Below, one piece after another: positions 36,220 to 46,979 of a DNA stretch of 46,979 bases; within the stretch, counting starts at the first letter, position 1; each line of letters starts with the position of its first letter. The position numbers and the translations under genes were made by a program. The notes under the pieces were generated by a model, which searched no databases, was not told the DNA's origin, and was given only the letters and a program-made list of their open reading frames with translations. Source of the DNA: Stutzerimonas stutzeri (GTDB lineage: Bacteria > Pseudomonadota > Gammaproteobacteria > Pseudomonadales > Pseudomonadaceae); contig NZ_JAMOHY010000025.1 in NCBI RefSeq assembly GCF_024448695.1, positions 1 through 46,979 on the forward strand. Reading direction: 5' to 3'.

Positions 36220-37383
36220 ATGAATCATTCCGGGCTCAATTTCGCACTTGGCGAAACCCTCGACATGCTGCGTGATCAGGTGGCGCACTTCGTTGCCAGC
36301 GAGCTGGCGCCGCGCGCCGAAGCCATCGACCGCGACAATGCCTTCCCCCACGACATGTGGCGCAAGTTCGGTGACATGGGCCTGCTCGGCGTGACCGTCT
36401 CCGAGGAGTACGGCGGTGCCGGCCTCGGCTACCTGGCCCATGTGCTGGCGATGGAGGAAATCAGCCGGGGCTCGGCCTCGGTGGCGCTGTCCTACGGCGC
36501 GCATTCCAACCTGTGCGTCAACCAGATCAACCGCAACGGCAACCCCGAACAGAAGACGAAGTACCTGCCCAGGCTGATCAGCGGCGAACACGTTGGCGCA
36601 CTGGCAATGAGCGAACCCAATGCCGGCTCCGACGTGGTTTCGATGAAACTGCGTGCCGAGAGAAAAGGCGACCGCTTCATCCTCAACGGCAGCAAGACCT
36701 GGATCACCAACGGCCCCGACGCCAACACTTACGTGATCTACGCCCGCACCGACCCGAGCGGAGGCGCGCATGGCATCAGCGCCTTTATCGTCGAGCGCGA
36801 CTGGAAAGGCTTCTCCCGTGGCAACAAGTTCGACAAGCTCGGCATGCGCGGCTCCAACACCTGCGAGCTGTTCTTCGACGATGTCGAAGTCCCGGAAGAG
36901 AACCTGCTGGGCGCCGAGAACGGTGGCGTCAGGGTGCTGATGAGCGGTCTGGATTACGAGCGCGTAGTGCTGGCCGGTGGCCCGGTCGGCATCATGCAGG
37001 CCTGTCTGGACGTGGTACTGCCCTATATCCACGACCGCCAGCAGTTCGGGCAGAGCATCGGTGAGTTCCAGTTCATCCAGGGCAAGGTGGCCGACATGTA
37101 CACCCAGCTCAACGCCAGCCGCGCCTACCTCTACACCGTTGCGCAAGCCTGCGACCGTGGCGAAACCACCCGCAAGGACGCCGCTGGGGTGATCCTGTAC
37201 ACCGCCGAGGCGGCGACGCAAATGGCACTGCAGGCGATCCAGGTTCTCGGTGGCAATGGCTATATCAACGAATTCCCCACTGGCCGCCTGCTGCGCGACG
37301 CAAAGCTCTATGAGATCGGCGCTGGTACCAGCGAGATTCGCCGCATGCTGATCGGGCGCGAGTTGTTCAACGAAACCAAGTGA
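36220..37383 (+). CDS. liuA: Isovaleryl-CoA dehydrogenase
   Basis: A 387-aa acyl-CoA dehydrogenase, first step of the liu pathway (isovaleryl-CoA to 3-methylcrotonyl-CoA). FAD and substrate motifs are [24 protein letters not shown] and [17 protein letters not shown]. The catalytic Glu of isovaleryl-type enzymes is in [20 protein letters not shown] precedes the ATG; a TTG one codon earlier is possible. It follows the LiuR operator, and the next gene liuB is 85 bp downstream, behind a palindromic repeat. Confidence 0.93.
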   Translation: MNHSGLNFALGETLDMLRDQVAHFVASELAPRAEAIDRDNAFPHDMWRKFGDMGLLGVTVSEEYGGAGLGYLAHVLAMEEISRGSASVALSYGAHSNLCVNQINRNGNPEQKTKYLPRLISGEHVGALAMSEPNAGSDVVSMKLRAERKGDRFILNGSKTWITNGPDANTYVIYARTDPSGGAHGISAFIVERDWKGFSRGNKFDKLGMRGSNTCELFFDDVEVPEENLLGAENGGVRVLMSGLDYERVVLAGGPVGIMQACLDVVLPYIHDRQQFGQSIGEFQFIQGKVADMYTQLNASRAYLYTVAQACDRGETTRKDAAGVILYTAEAATQMALQAIQVLGGNGYINEFPTGRLLRDAKLYEIGAGTSEIRRMLIGRELFNETK

Positions 37384-37390
37384 GCGGTAG

Positions 37391-37450
37391 GGTGGAAAAT
37401 CACCAAGCATTTTCCACCAGAGCCGGTGGATGGATAAAGCGTCATCCACC
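37391..37450. repeat. Double palindromic repeat in liuA-liuB spacer
   Basis: Two adjacent hairpins: GGTGGAAAAT/ATTTTCCACC (37391-37418, perfect 10 bp) and GGTGGATG/CATCCACC (37425-37450, perfect 8 bp). They belong to a GTAGGGTGGAAAA-type family seen again at 41966-42043. Confidence 0.8.
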
Positions 37451-37468
37451 CGAAACCGGAGCCACACC

Positions 37469-39076
37469 ATGGCCATCCTGAATACCCGGATCAACAGCCG
37501 CTCACCCGAGTTCTCGGCCAACCGCGAAGCGATGCTGGATCAGGTGAACGAGTTACGCACCCTGCTCGGTCGTATCAGCGAAGGCGGCGGCGCAACGGCC
37601 CAGCAACGCCATGTTTCACGCGGCAAGCTGCTGGTGCGCGAGCGCATCGACAGCCTGCTCGATCCCGGCTCGGCGTTTCTGGAGTTGTCGCCATTGGCCG
37701 CGCACGCGGTGTATGGCGAAGAAGTGCCCGCCGCCGGCGTGGTGGCCGGGATAGGCCGAGTCGAAGGCATCGAGTGCATGATCATTGCCAATGACGCCAC
37801 GGTAAAAGGCGGCACCTACTACCCGCTGACAGTAAAAAAGCATCTGCGCGCCCAGGCCATCGCCCAGGAAAATCGTCTGCCGTGCATTTATCTGGTGGAT
37901 TCCGGCGGCGCCAACCTGCCGCGCCAGGACGAGGTGTTTCCCGACCGCGAACACTTCGGTCGGATCTTCTTCAATCAGGCCAATATGAGCGCCCTGGGCA
38001 TCCCGCAGATCGCTGTGGTCATGGGCTCCTGCACGGCAGGCGGAGCCTATGTGCCGGCGATGGCCGACGAAACCATCATGGTGCGCGAACAGGCCACCAT
38101 CTTTCTGGCTGGCCCACCCTTGGTCAAAGCCGCCACCGGCGAGGTGGTAACCGCCGAGGAACTGGGCGGCGCCGAGGTGCATTGCAAGACCTCCGGCGTC
38201 GCCGATCATTACGCCGAGAACGACGAACACGCCCTCGCACTCGCCCGCCGCTGTGTGGCCAATCTCAACTGGCGCAAGCACGGACAACTGCAGGTGCGCG
38301 AGCCAAGGCCGCCGCTCTATCCGGCTGATGAGCTGTACGGCATCATTCCAGCCCAGACCAAACAGCCTTACGACGTGCGCGAAGTGATCGCACGACTGGT
38401 GGATGCCAGCGAGTTCGATGAATTCAAGGCGCTGTTCGGCACCACGCTGGTGTGCGGCTTCGCCCACCTGCACGGCTACCCCGTCGCCATCCTGGCCAAC
38501 AACGGCATCCTGTTTTCTGAAGCCGCGCAGAAAGGCGCGCACTTCATCGAACTGGCCTGCCAGCGCGGCATCCCGCTGCTGTTTCTGCAGAACATCACCG
38601 GTTTTATGGTCGGGCAGAAATACGAAGCCGGTGGCATCGCCAAGCACGGCGCCAAGCTGGTCACCGCCGTGGCCTGCGCGCGGGTGCCGAAGTTCACGGT
38701 GATCATCGGCGGCAGCTTCGGTGCGGGTAACTACGGCATGTGCGGGCGCGCCTACGATCCGCGTTTTCTGTGGATGTGGCCCAACGCACGCATCGCCGTG
38801 ATGGGTGGTGAACAGGCCGCCGGCGTACTGGCCCAGGTCAAGCAGGAACAGAGCGAGCGTGCCGGCAACACGCTCAGTGACAAAGAGGTGGCAGCCATCA
38901 AACAGCCAATCCTCGAACAGTACGAGCGCCAGGGCCACCCGTACTATTGCAGTGCACGATTGTGGGATGACGGCGTAATCGATCCGGCGCAGACGCGCGA
39001 CGTGCTGGGCCTGGCGATTTCGGCCAGCCTCAATGCATCCATCGAGCCAACGCGTTTCGGCGTATTCCGTATGTGA
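37469..39076 (+). CDS. liuB: 3-methylcrotonyl-CoA carboxylase beta subunit
   Basis: A 535-aa carboxyltransferase subunit. It has the N- and C-terminal carboxyltransferase domains with [15 protein letters not shown] and [18 protein letters not shown]. It transfers CO2 from biotin of LiuD to 3-methylcrotonyl-CoA. The ATG at 37469 is used (GGAG upstream); the frame runs 13 codons further back into the repeat. Length matches the family. Confidence 0.94.
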   Translation: MAILNTRINSRSPEFSANREAMLDQVNELRTLLGRISEGGGATAQQRHVSRGKLLVRERIDSLLDPGSAFLELSPLAAHAVYGEEVPAAGVVAGIGRVEGIECMIIANDATVKGGTYYPLTVKKHLRAQAIAQENRLPCIYLVDSGGANLPRQDEVFPDREHFGRIFFNQANMSALGIPQIAVVMGSCTAGGAYVPAMADETIMVREQATIFLAGPPLVKAATGEVVTAEELGGAEVHCKTSGVADHYAENDEHALALARRCVANLNWRKHGQLQVREPRPPLYPADELYGIIPAQTKQPYDVREVIARLVDASEFDEFKALFGTTLVCGFAHLHGYPVAILANNGILFSEAAQKGAHFIELACQRGIPLLFLQNITGFMVGQKYEAGGIAKHGAKLVTAVACARVPKFTVIIGGSFGAGNYGMCGRAYDPRFLWMWPNARIAVMGGEQAAGVLAQVKQEQSERAGNTLSDKEVAAIKQPILEQYERQGHPYYCSARLWDDGVIDPAQTRDVLGLAISASLNASIEPTRFGVFRM

Positions 39077-39101
39077 AGGGCCGCATGTGATAACCGTAGG
39101 A

Positions 39102-39139
39102 CGGGCGCAGCCCGCCGAACACTCGCGGGTTTCACCCGC
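39102..39139. repeat. Palindromic repeat in liuB-liuC spacer
   Basis: Two small hairpins in tandem: CGGGC-GCA-GCCCG (39102-39114) and GCGGGT/ACCCGC (39125-39139), followed by CCGGCG. The unit GTAGGACGGGCGCAGCCCGCC looks like a dispersed repeat of pseudomonads (one base longer than shown elsewhere). Confidence 0.65.
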
Positions 39140-39156
39140 CCGGCGCTGGAGTTCAG

Positions 39157-39957
39157 ATGACCGATTTCACTACCGTACAGCTTGAAACCGACCCGCGCGG
39201 CTTAGCCACCCTCTGGCTGAATCGGCCGGAAAAGAACAACGCCTTCAATGCCGAAATGATTCGCGAACTGGTACTCGCCATCGACCAGGTACAGGCGGAT
39301 CCGTCATTGCGTTTTCTGCTGCTGCGCGGGCGCGGGCGACATTTCTGCGCCGGCGCCGATCTGGCCTGGATGCAGCAATGCGCAGCGCTGGATTTCGAGG
39401 CCAACCTCGGCGATGCGCGTCAGCTGGGCAAACTGATGTACAGCATCTACCACCTGAAACTGCCGACGCTGGCCGTGGTGCAGGGAGCTGCGTTCGGCGG
39501 CGCACTCGGCCTTATTGCCGCCTGCGACATGGCCATCGGTGCGAGCAGCGCGGAGTTTTCACTGTCGGAAGTGCGCATCGGCCTTGCTCCGGCGGTGATC
39601 AGTCCGTTGCTGTTCAAGGCCATCGGCGAACGCGCGACACGCCGCTACGCCCTGACTGGCGAGCGCTTCAGCGCTGAAAAGGCCTGTGAGCTGGGCCTAC
39701 TGTCGGAGATCTACGCCGCCGAGGAGCTGGACGCATGCGTGGAGGACTGGATCGGCACCCTGCTGCTCAACGGCCCGCACGCCATGCGCGCCTGCAAGGA
39801 TCTGCTGCGTGAAACGGCCAGCGCCTCGCTCAACCCGGCCCTGCGCCGCTATACCGAGAACGCCATCGCGCAGATTCGCGTCAGCCCCGAGGGCCAGGAA
39901 GGCCTGAATGCCTTTCTGGAAAAACGCCGCCCTGCCTGGCAGGAGAGCCAATCATGA
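39157..39957 (+). CDS. liuC: 3-methylglutaconyl-CoA hydratase
   Basis: A 266-aa crotonase-family enzyme, hydrating 3-methylglutaconyl-CoA to HMG-CoA. Oxyanion-hole motifs are GRHFCAGADLAWM and QGAAFGGALGL; acid/base region is LSEVRIGLAPAV. GGAG precedes the ATG. Its stop overlaps the liuD start (ATGA). Confidence 0.92.
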   Translation: MTDFTTVQLETDPRGLATLWLNRPEKNNAFNAEMIRELVLAIDQVQADPSLRFLLLRGRGRHFCAGADLAWMQQCAALDFEANLGDARQLGKLMYSIYHLKLPTLAVVQGAAFGGALGLIAACDMAIGASSAEFSLSEVRIGLAPAVISPLLFKAIGERATRRYALTGERFSAEKACELGLLSEIYAAEELDACVEDWIGTLLLNGPHAMRACKDLLRETASASLNPALRRYTENAIAQIRVSPEGQEGLNAFLEKRRPAWQESQS

Positions 39958-41960
39958 CCCGCCCCATCGATACCCTGCTGGTCGCCAACCGGGGCGAGAT
40001 CGCCTGCCGCGTGATGCGCACCGCAAAAGCCACGGGCCTGACCACGGTGGCGGTTCACAGCGCCATTGACCGCGACGCCCGGCATGTCCGCGAGGCCGAC
40101 CGATGTGTCGATCTGGGTGGCGCCAAGCCGGCCGAAAGCTATCTGCTGATCGATAAAATTATTGCCGCCGCGCAGACCAGCGGCGCTCAGGCGATTCATC
40201 CCGGCTACGGTTTTCTTTCCGAAAACGCCGATTTCGCTCGCGCTGTCGAAGACGCCGGCTTGATCTTTCTCGGCCCGCCCGCCTCTGCCATCGACGCCAT
40301 GGGCAGCAAGTCCGCCGCCAAAGCGCTGATGGAAAAGGCCGGCGTGCCCTTGGTGCCCGGTTATCACGGCGACGACCAGACGCTGGACAGCTTCCGCACC
40401 GCCGCCGGGCGCATTGGCTATCCGTTGTTGTTCAAGGCCACTGCCGGTGGCGGCGGCAAAGGCATGAAAGTGGTCGAGCGCGAAGCCGATCTGGCCGAAG
40501 CCCTGCAGTCGGCCCAGCGCGAGGCGCAGTCGGCATTCGGCGATTCACGCATGCTGCTGGAGAAGTACCTGCTAAAGCCGCGCCATGTGGAAATCCAGGT
40601 GTTCGCCGACCAGCACGGCAACTGCCTCTACCTCAACGAGCGCGACTGCTCAATCCAGCGCCGCCACCAGAAAGTCGTCGAAGAAGCACCAGCCCCCGGC
40701 CTTTCGCCGGAGTTGCGCCGCGCCATGGGTGAGGCCGCTGTCAAGGCGGCGCAGGCCATCGGTTATGTCGGCGCCGGCACCGTGGAATTTCTGCTCGACG
40801 CCGCTGGCGCGTTCTTCTTCATGGAGATGAATACCCGTCTGCAGGTGGAGCATCCGGTCACTGAAGCCATCACTGGTCTGGATCTGGTGGCCTGGCAGAT
40901 TCGTGTCGCCCGCGGCGAGCCGTTGCCGATTACTCAGACACAGGTTCCGCTGAACGGTCACGCCATCGAAGTGCGTTTGTACGCCGAAGACCCGGACAGG
41001 GATTTTCTTCCCGCCACCGGTCGCCTTGACCTGTACCGTGAACCTCAAGCCGGACCCGGCCGGCGTGTGGACAGCGGCGTAACCGAGGGCGACAGCGTCT
41101 CGCCCTTCTACGACCCCATGCTCGGCAAGCTGATCGCCTGGGGCGAGAACCGTGAGGAAGCGCGCCTGCGCCTGCTGGCGATGCTCGCTGAAACTCATAT
41201 TGGCGGTGTACGCAGCAACCTCGCCTTTTTGCGTCGAGTGCTCGGCCATCCGGCGTTTGCCGCTGCCGAACTGGACACCGGCTTTATCCCGCGCTATGCA
41301 GATGAGCTGCTGCGCACAGCCGGCGAACTGACGGATGAATTCTGGCATGTGGCTGCCGAGCTGTTCGTCGAAACCGAACCGGCTCGGGTACGCAGCGACG
41401 ATGTGCATTCACCCTGGGCGAAACGTGAGGGCCTGCGCTTGGGCATGTCCAGGCAAATCTGCGTGCATGTGAAATGCAACGGTGAAAGCCGTCGAGTTCG
41501 ACTCGCGGCAGCTTCATGTAGGAGCGAGCTTGCTCGCGACGGTGACGGTGACGGTGACGGTGACGGTGACGGTACAAGTTCAACCAGAACCCTTTTCGCG
41601 AGCAAGCTCGCGCCTACAGGGGTATCGCGCCAGCCGAAGGCCTTTCGCCAGAGCGACACTTTATATCTGCAGTGGAACGGCGAATTGCAGGCGGTCACGG
41701 CATTCGACCCCATCGCCGCCGCGCAAGCCGACCACTCGCACCAGGGCGGCCTGACGGCCCCGATAAACGGCAACATCGTCCGCGTGCTGGTCGAGGTCGG
41801 CCAGCGGGTTGAAGCCGGCACCGCGCTGATCGTACTGGAAGCCATGAAGATGGAGCACAGCATTCGCAGCGCCCAGGCCGGTGTGGTCAAGCGCCTGTTC
41901 TGCAGCGAAGGCGAGATGGTCAGCGAAGGTGCGGTCTTGCTGGAGATGGACGAACCCTGA
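39954..41960 (+). CDS. liuD: 3-methylcrotonyl-CoA carboxylase alpha subunit with in-frame REP insertion
   Basis: A 668-aa biotin-dependent subunit. Biotin carboxylase domain at 1-450 (LVANRGEIACRV, KATAGGGGKGMKVV, MEMNTRLQVEHPVTE), BT linker domain, and C-terminal biotinyl domain with Lys632 in EAMKMEH. Between residues about 522 and 555 the frame runs through a REP pair with six GACGGT units, giving (Asp-Gly)6. The flanks (HVKCNGESRR and DTLYLQWNGELQ) look like normal BT-domain strands, so the insert probably sits in a loop and the enzyme may still work. The start is coupled to liuC. Confidence 0.92.
   Translation: MTRPIDTLLVANRGEIACRVMRTAKATGLTTVAVHSAIDRDARHVREADRCVDLGGAKPAESYLLIDKIIAAAQTSGAQAIHPGYGFLSENADFARAVEDAGLIFLGPPASAIDAMGSKSAAKALMEKAGVPLVPGYHGDDQTLDSFRTAAGRIGYPLLFKATAGGGGKGMKVVEREADLAEALQSAQREAQSAFGDSRMLLEKYLLKPRHVEIQVFADQHGNCLYLNERDCSIQRRHQKVVEEAPAPGLSPELRRAMGEAAVKAAQAIGYVGAGTVEFLLDAAGAFFFMEMNTRLQVEHPVTEAITGLDLVAWQIRVARGEPLPITQTQVPLNGHAIEVRLYAEDPDRDFLPATGRLDLYREPQAGPGRRVDSGVTEGDSVSPFYDPMLGKLIAWGENREEARLRLLAMLAETHIGGVRSNLAFLRRVLGHPAFAAAELDTGFIPRYADELLRTAGELTDEFWHVAAELFVETEPARVRSDDVHSPWAKREGLRLGMSRQICVHVKCNGESRRVRLAAASCRSELARDGDGDGDGDGDGTSSTRTLFASKLAPTGVSRQPKAFRQSDTLYLQWNGELQAVTAFDPIAAAQADHSHQGGLTAPINGNIVRVLVEVGQRVEAGTALIVLEAMKMEHSIRSAQAGVVKRLFCSEGEMVSEGAVLLEMDEP
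41517..41618. repeat. REP pair with (GACGGT)6 inside liuD
   Basis: TGTAGGAGCGAGCTTGCTCG... (41517-41539) and its inverse ...CGAGCAAGCTCGCGCCTACA (41596-41618) frame a spacer with six exact GACGGT units (41538-41573). All lies in frame within liuD; the units encode Asp-Gly. Confidence 0.9.
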
Positions 41961-41965
41961 ATATC

Positions 41966-42043
41966 GTGTGGTGGAAAACGCCGAAGGTTTTTCCACCACA
42001 CGCAAACCATGATCAGGTGGAAAATGCTGCGCAGTTTTCCACC
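41966..42043. repeat. Double palindromic repeat in liuD-liuE spacer
   Basis: Two hairpins: GTGTGGTGGAAAA/TTTTCCACCACAC (41966-42001, perfect 13 bp) and GGTGGAAAA/TTTTCCACC (42016-42043, perfect 9 bp) with CTGCGCAG at its centre, followed by CTACGG. Same family as 37391-37450. Confidence 0.85.
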
Positions 42044-42056
42044 CTACGGAGCACGT

Positions 42057-42959
42057 ATGACCCTGCCCAAACACGTTCGTCTGGTCGAAGTCGGCCCGCG
42101 CGACGGCCTGCAGAACGAGAAACAGCCGATCAGCATCGCCGACAAGGTGCAACTGGTGAACGACCTCTCCGCTGCCGGCGTGCAGTACATCGAGGTCGGC
42201 AGTTTCGTCTCGCCCAAGTGGGTGCCGCAGATGGCCGGTTCCGCCGACGTTTTCGCGCGGATCGAGCAGAAGCCAGGCGTGACCTACGCCGCCCTGACAC
42301 CCAATCTCAAGGGACTGGAAGCGGCCATCGCGGCAGGCGTCAGTGAAGTCGCGGTGTTTGCCGCCGCGTCGGAGGCCTTCTCACAGAAGAACATCAACTG
42401 CTCCATCGACGAAAGCCTGACGCGTTTCGCTCCCCTGCTGGAAATGGCCCGCGCCAATGGCGTTCAGGTGCGTGGCTATGTCTCCTGCGTACTGGGCTGC
42501 CCCTATGAAGGGGAAGTCGATCCGGCGCACGTCGCCCATGTCGCGCGTGAGCTGTTCGCCATGGGTTGCTACGAGATTTCCCTGGGTGACACCATCGGCA
42601 CCGGCACGCCTGGCAAGACCCGTCAGTTGATCGAAGTAGTCAGCCACGGCGTACCATGCGACAAGCTTGCCGGGCACTTTCACGACACCTACGGCCAGGC
42701 ACTGGCAAACCTCTATGCAAGCCTGCTCGAAGGCCTCTGCGTATTCGACAGCTCGGTCGCGGGGCTCGGTGGCTGTCCCTATGCCAAGGGCGCGAGCGGC
42801 AATGTGGCCAGCGAGGACGTGCTCTACATGCTCGACGGACTGGGCATCGACACCGGCATCGACCTGGCTGCGCTGGTCGCCGCCGGACAGCGCATCAGCG
42901 ATGTGCTGGGCCGCCCCAACGCCTCGCGAGTCGCGCGGGCGCGGCAGAACGCCGTTTGA
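42057..42959 (+). CDS. liuE: Hydroxymethylglutaryl-CoA lyase
   Basis: A 300-aa enzyme cutting HMG-CoA into acetyl-CoA and acetoacetate. The N-terminal VEVGPRDGLQNE, metal-binding HFHDTYGQA and the HMG-CoA lyase signature SVAGLGGCPYAKGASGN with its cysteine are intact. I use the ATG at 42057 (CGGAG upstream) rather than the longer frame through the repeat. Confidence 0.94.
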   Translation: MTLPKHVRLVEVGPRDGLQNEKQPISIADKVQLVNDLSAAGVQYIEVGSFVSPKWVPQMAGSADVFARIEQKPGVTYAALTPNLKGLEAAIAAGVSEVAVFAAASEAFSQKNINCSIDESLTRFAPLLEMARANGVQVRGYVSCVLGCPYEGEVDPAHVAHVARELFAMGCYEISLGDTIGTGTPGKTRQLIEVVSHGVPCDKLAGHFHDTYGQALANLYASLLEGLCVFDSSVAGLGGCPYAKGASGNVASEDVLYMLDGLGIDTGIDLAALVAAGQRISDVLGRPNASRVARARQNAV

Positions 42960-42977
42960 CATACAGGAAGACGTCTC

Positions 42978-43376
42978 ATGGCGCAGCCGACCTACAGCAT
43001 TTCCGATCTGGCCAACGAACTGGATATCACCACCCGTGCCATCCGCTTCTATGAAGAACAGGGCATGCTCGCCCCCACGCGGCGCGGCCAGGAGCGCATC
43101 TACAGCCCCAGGGACCGCGTTGCCTTGAAGTTGATTCTGCGCGGCAAGCGCATCGGTTTTTCCCTGGCCGAATGCAAGACCCTGATCGAGCTCTACGATC
43201 CCCGTGCCGGCAACCGGAAGCAGCTGCAGATCATGCTCGCCATGATCGCCGAACGCCGCCTGCAACTCGAACAGCAGCTACTGGATATCCAGCAAATGCA
43301 ACTGGAACTCGACACTGCCGAGGAACGCTGCCTGCAGGCGCTGACGGCGACAGCAGAACAGGCGGAGTCAGACTGA
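42978..43376 (+). CDS. liuR: MerR-family regulator LiuR
   Basis: A 132-aa MerR-type regulator: N-terminal winged helix (YSISDLANELDITTRAIRFYEEQG), wing (RIYSPRDRVAL) and a C-terminal coiled coil (about 75-125). AGGAAG precedes the ATG, 18 bp after liuE. It is last in its own target operon here, whereas in P. aeruginosa it precedes liuA as I recall. It should bind the palindrome at 36141-36154. Confidence 0.88.
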   Translation: MAQPTYSISDLANELDITTRAIRFYEEQGMLAPTRRGQERIYSPRDRVALKLILRGKRIGFSLAECKTLIELYDPRAGNRKQLQIMLAMIAERRLQLEQQLLDIQQMQLELDTAEERCLQALTATAEQAESD

Positions 43377-43389
43377 GGTGCTTGAGGGT

Positions 43390-45408
<2,019 letters not shown>

Positions 45409-45650
45409 AGCGACCTCTTGGATTGCGAACCGACCCTGTCAGGGCGCGGCTGAATTGCCAATTGTGCCATTTCCGGACGCCGAACAACGGCAATGCGCCC
45501 GTGTGAACCGAGCGATTCTGTCAGAAAAACCGCTCAGGCATCTCGCGACGAAGAGCCGGGGCCGCTATACTCTTGCCCCGTTTGCGCACAGCCCTCAGCG
45601 CGAAGCGAGGGTGCTGTATCACTCACCTCCTTGTCTTCGAGCCTCCCACC

Positions 45651-46847
45651 ATGAGTTTGTTCTCTGCTGTCGAAATGGCGCCGCGCGATCCGATTCTCGG
45701 CCTCAATGAAGCCTTCAACGCCGACACGCGGCCGAACAAGGTCAATCTGGGAGTTGGCGTCTATTACAACGAAGAAGGTCGCATTCCCCTGCTGCGCGCC
45801 GTTGCCGCGGCGGAAATGGCGCGCCTGGAGCTGAATGCACCACGCGGTTATCTCCCCATCGAAGGGATCGCCAGCTATGACATGGCGGTCCAGGGCCTGC
45901 TGTTCGGCGCGGATTCGGCACTGGTTGCCGATGGTCGCGTCGTCACCACCCAGGCGCTGGGCGGTACCGGCGCACTGAAAATCGGTGCCGACTTCCTCAA
46001 GCGCATCCTGCCGGACGCCGTCGTCGCCATCAGCAATCCGAGCTGGGAAAACCACCGCGCCCTGTTCGAGTCGGCCGGCTTCGCCGTGCAGAACTACAGC
46101 TACTACAACGCAAGCAGCCATGACGTCGACCGCGCGTCCATGCTCGAAGACCTGAACAGCCTTCCGCCCCGCTCCATCGTGGTGCTGCATGCCTGCTGCC
46201 ACAACCCAACCGGCGTCGACCTGCTGCCAGAAGACTGGAAACAGGTGCTGGAAGTCCTGCGCGCCAAGGATCATGTGCCCTTCATCGACATCGCCTATCA
46301 GGGCTTCGGTGACGGCATCGAGGAAGACGCTGCCGCCGTGCGCCTGTTTGCCGAATCGGGCATGACCTTCTTCGTCTCCAGCTCCTTCTCCAAATCCTTT
46401 TCGCTGTATGGCGAGCGCGTCGGCGCGCTGTCGATGGTTACCCAAAGTCGTGAAGAGTCGACTCGCGTGCTCTCGCAGATCAAGCGCGTGATTCGCACCA
46501 ACTATTCCAACCCACCGACCCATGGTGCGACCGTGGTTTCGGCCGTTCTCAACAATCCCGAACTGCGCGCCATGTGGGAAACCGAACTGGGCGAGATGCG
46601 TACCCGCATCCAGGAAATGCGCCTGAGCATGGTTCGCCAGCTGGCCGAAAAAGGCGCCAAACAGGACTTCAGCTTCGTCGCCAAGCAGCGCGGCATGTTC
46701 TCCTATTCCGGCTTGACAGCGGCACAGGTCGAGCGCCTGCGCGTGGAATTCGGCGTCTACGCCATCGGCACCGGACGCATCTGCGCCGCCGCCCTGAACC
46801 ACGACAATCTGGACCACGTCACCGATGCCATCGTACAGGTGATCTGA
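45651..46847 (+). CDS. tyrB: Aromatic/aspartate aminotransferase
   Basis: A 398-aa class I aminotransferase. The PLP lysine is in SSSFSKSFSLYGERVG, with DIAYQGFGDG and YSNPPTHGA characteristic of the aspartate/tyrosine subfamily. I use the ATG at 45651 where homology starts (MSLFSAVEMAPRDPI); no clear ribosome site. A TATACT box at 45566-45571 may be the -10. Order uvrB, tyrB, tRNA-Asn agrees with P. aeruginosa. Substrate preference (Asp or Tyr/Phe) cannot be settled by eye. Confidence 0.88.
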   Translation: MSLFSAVEMAPRDPILGLNEAFNADTRPNKVNLGVGVYYNEEGRIPLLRAVAAAEMARLELNAPRGYLPIEGIASYDMAVQGLLFGADSALVADGRVVTTQALGGTGALKIGADFLKRILPDAVVAISNPSWENHRALFESAGFAVQNYSYYNASSHDVDRASMLEDLNSLPPRSIVVLHACCHNPTGVDLLPEDWKQVLEVLRAKDHVPFIDIAYQGFGDGIEEDAAAVRLFAESGMTFFVSSSFSKSFSLYGERVGALSMVTQSREESTRVLSQIKRVIRTNYSNPPTHGATVVSAVLNNPELRAMWETELGEMRTRIQEMRLSMVRQLAEKGAKQDFSFVAKQRGMFSYSGLTAAQVERLRVEFGVYAIGTGRICAAALNHDNLDHVTDAIVQVI

Positions 46848-46860
46848 ACCGGGCCCAGGG

Positions 46861-46888
46861 TTGACTTACCCTTAATAAACAGTAGGAT
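46861..46888 (+). promoter_or_regulatory. Promoter of tRNA-Asn
   Basis: TTGACT (-35, 46861-46866) and TAGGAT (-10, 46883-46888) with a 16-bp spacer, 12 bp upstream of the tRNA 5' end. Confidence 0.7.
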
Positions 46889-46900
46889 ACGCACCGCAGT

Positions 46901-46976
46901 TCCGCGATAGCTCAGTCGGTAGAGCAAATGACTGTTAATCATTGGGTCCCTGGTTCGAGTCCAGGTCGCGGAGCCA
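46901..46976 (+). tRNA. tRNA-Asn (anticodon GTT)
   Basis: A 76-nt cloverleaf with acceptor TCCGCGA/TCGCGGA, discriminator G, encoded CCA, D-arm AGCTCAGTCGGTAGAGC, anticodon loop CTGTTAA and T-loop GTTCGAGTC. It lies 53 bp after tyrB. Confidence 0.97.
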
Positions 46977-46979
46977 AAT

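Noticed and set aside
35923..37521. 532-codon open frame opposite liuA
   Set aside because: Crosses the LiuR operator and promoter region and mirrors liuA; no protein features of its own.
41538..41573. Tandem GACGGT repeats as a possible CRISPR or microsatellite locus
   Set aside because: Units are 6 bp with no spacers, so not CRISPR; retained only as a repeat within a REP pair.
45409..45650. SOS (LexA) box in the uvrB promoter region
   Set aside because: CTGT occurs but no partner ACAG at 8-bp spacing was found.

Overview
The window is a stretch of chromosome from a member of the Pseudomonadaceae (Pseudomonas in the broad sense, possibly Stutzerimonas-like). This rests on gene content and order: rssB-rssC, pilZ, mlaA, queF; gacA-uvrC-pgsA-tRNA-Gly; a pqqABCDE-pqqH-ercA-ercS block; a liu operon; and uvrB-tyrB-tRNA-Asn. 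Each of these blocks resembles a Pseudomonas aeruginosa locus as I remember it. REP-type palindromes with GTGGGAGCG arms, typical of pseudomonads, occur in several spacers. Genes are tightly packed and codon use is GC-rich; I see no insertion sequence, prophage, rRNA operon or CRISPR array.

Layout. 1-6.7 kb is housekeeping: RssC/RssB, a PilZ protein, MlaA, a DUF4404 protein, QueF, a two-gene ABC-2 exporter and a PA2817-family protein. 6.9-10.1 kb holds tRNA-Gly, pgsA, uvrC and gacA on the minus strand. 10.4-16.8 kb is a CusCBA-type copper/silver efflux operon preceded by a CopL-like protein; the adaptor carries a fused CusF domain. 16.8-25.0 kb is the PQQ and alcohol-oxidation block (pqqA, B, C, D, E, pqqH, ercA, ercS), all minus. 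25.3-26.9 kb is an exaC-type aldehyde dehydrogenase. 31.3-33.1 kb is a quinoprotein alcohol dehydrogenase with the Asp-Tyr-Asp signature of lanthanide-dependent enzymes, divergent from an orphan periplasmic binding protein. 34.8-43.4 kb is a thiolase plus the leucine/isovalerate (liuABCDE, liuR) operon. 43.4-47.0 kb is uvrB, an aromatic/aspartate aminotransferase and tRNA-Asn.

The most unusual part is the plus-strand operon at 27.3-31.3 kb, between the aldehyde dehydrogenase and the quinoprotein dehydrogenase. It begins with a 24-codon second PqqA-like precursor, followed by second copies of PqqD and PqqE. It has no pqqB or pqqC; instead it continues with a 30-aa membrane peptide, a stand-alone urate-oxidase-N-type membrane protein, a SerC-like aminotransferase that has lost most of its phosphoserine phosphate pocket, and a dihydroorotate-dehydrogenase-like flavoprotein that has lost its orotate-binding residues. 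I infer a peptide-derived (Glu-Tyr crosslinked) small molecule or redox cofactor other than PQQ, tied to periplasmic alcohol oxidation.

The four transcription units around this system (pqqA, pqqA2, aldehyde dehydrogenase, quinoprotein dehydrogenase) share a CTACCAA motif in the same orientation, 103-120 bp upstream of their start codons, suggesting one regulon. Other unusual points are an in-frame REP pair with a (GACGGT)6 repeat inside liuD, palindromic repeats in three liu operon spacers, and a near-perfect match to the expected LiuR operator upstream of liuA.
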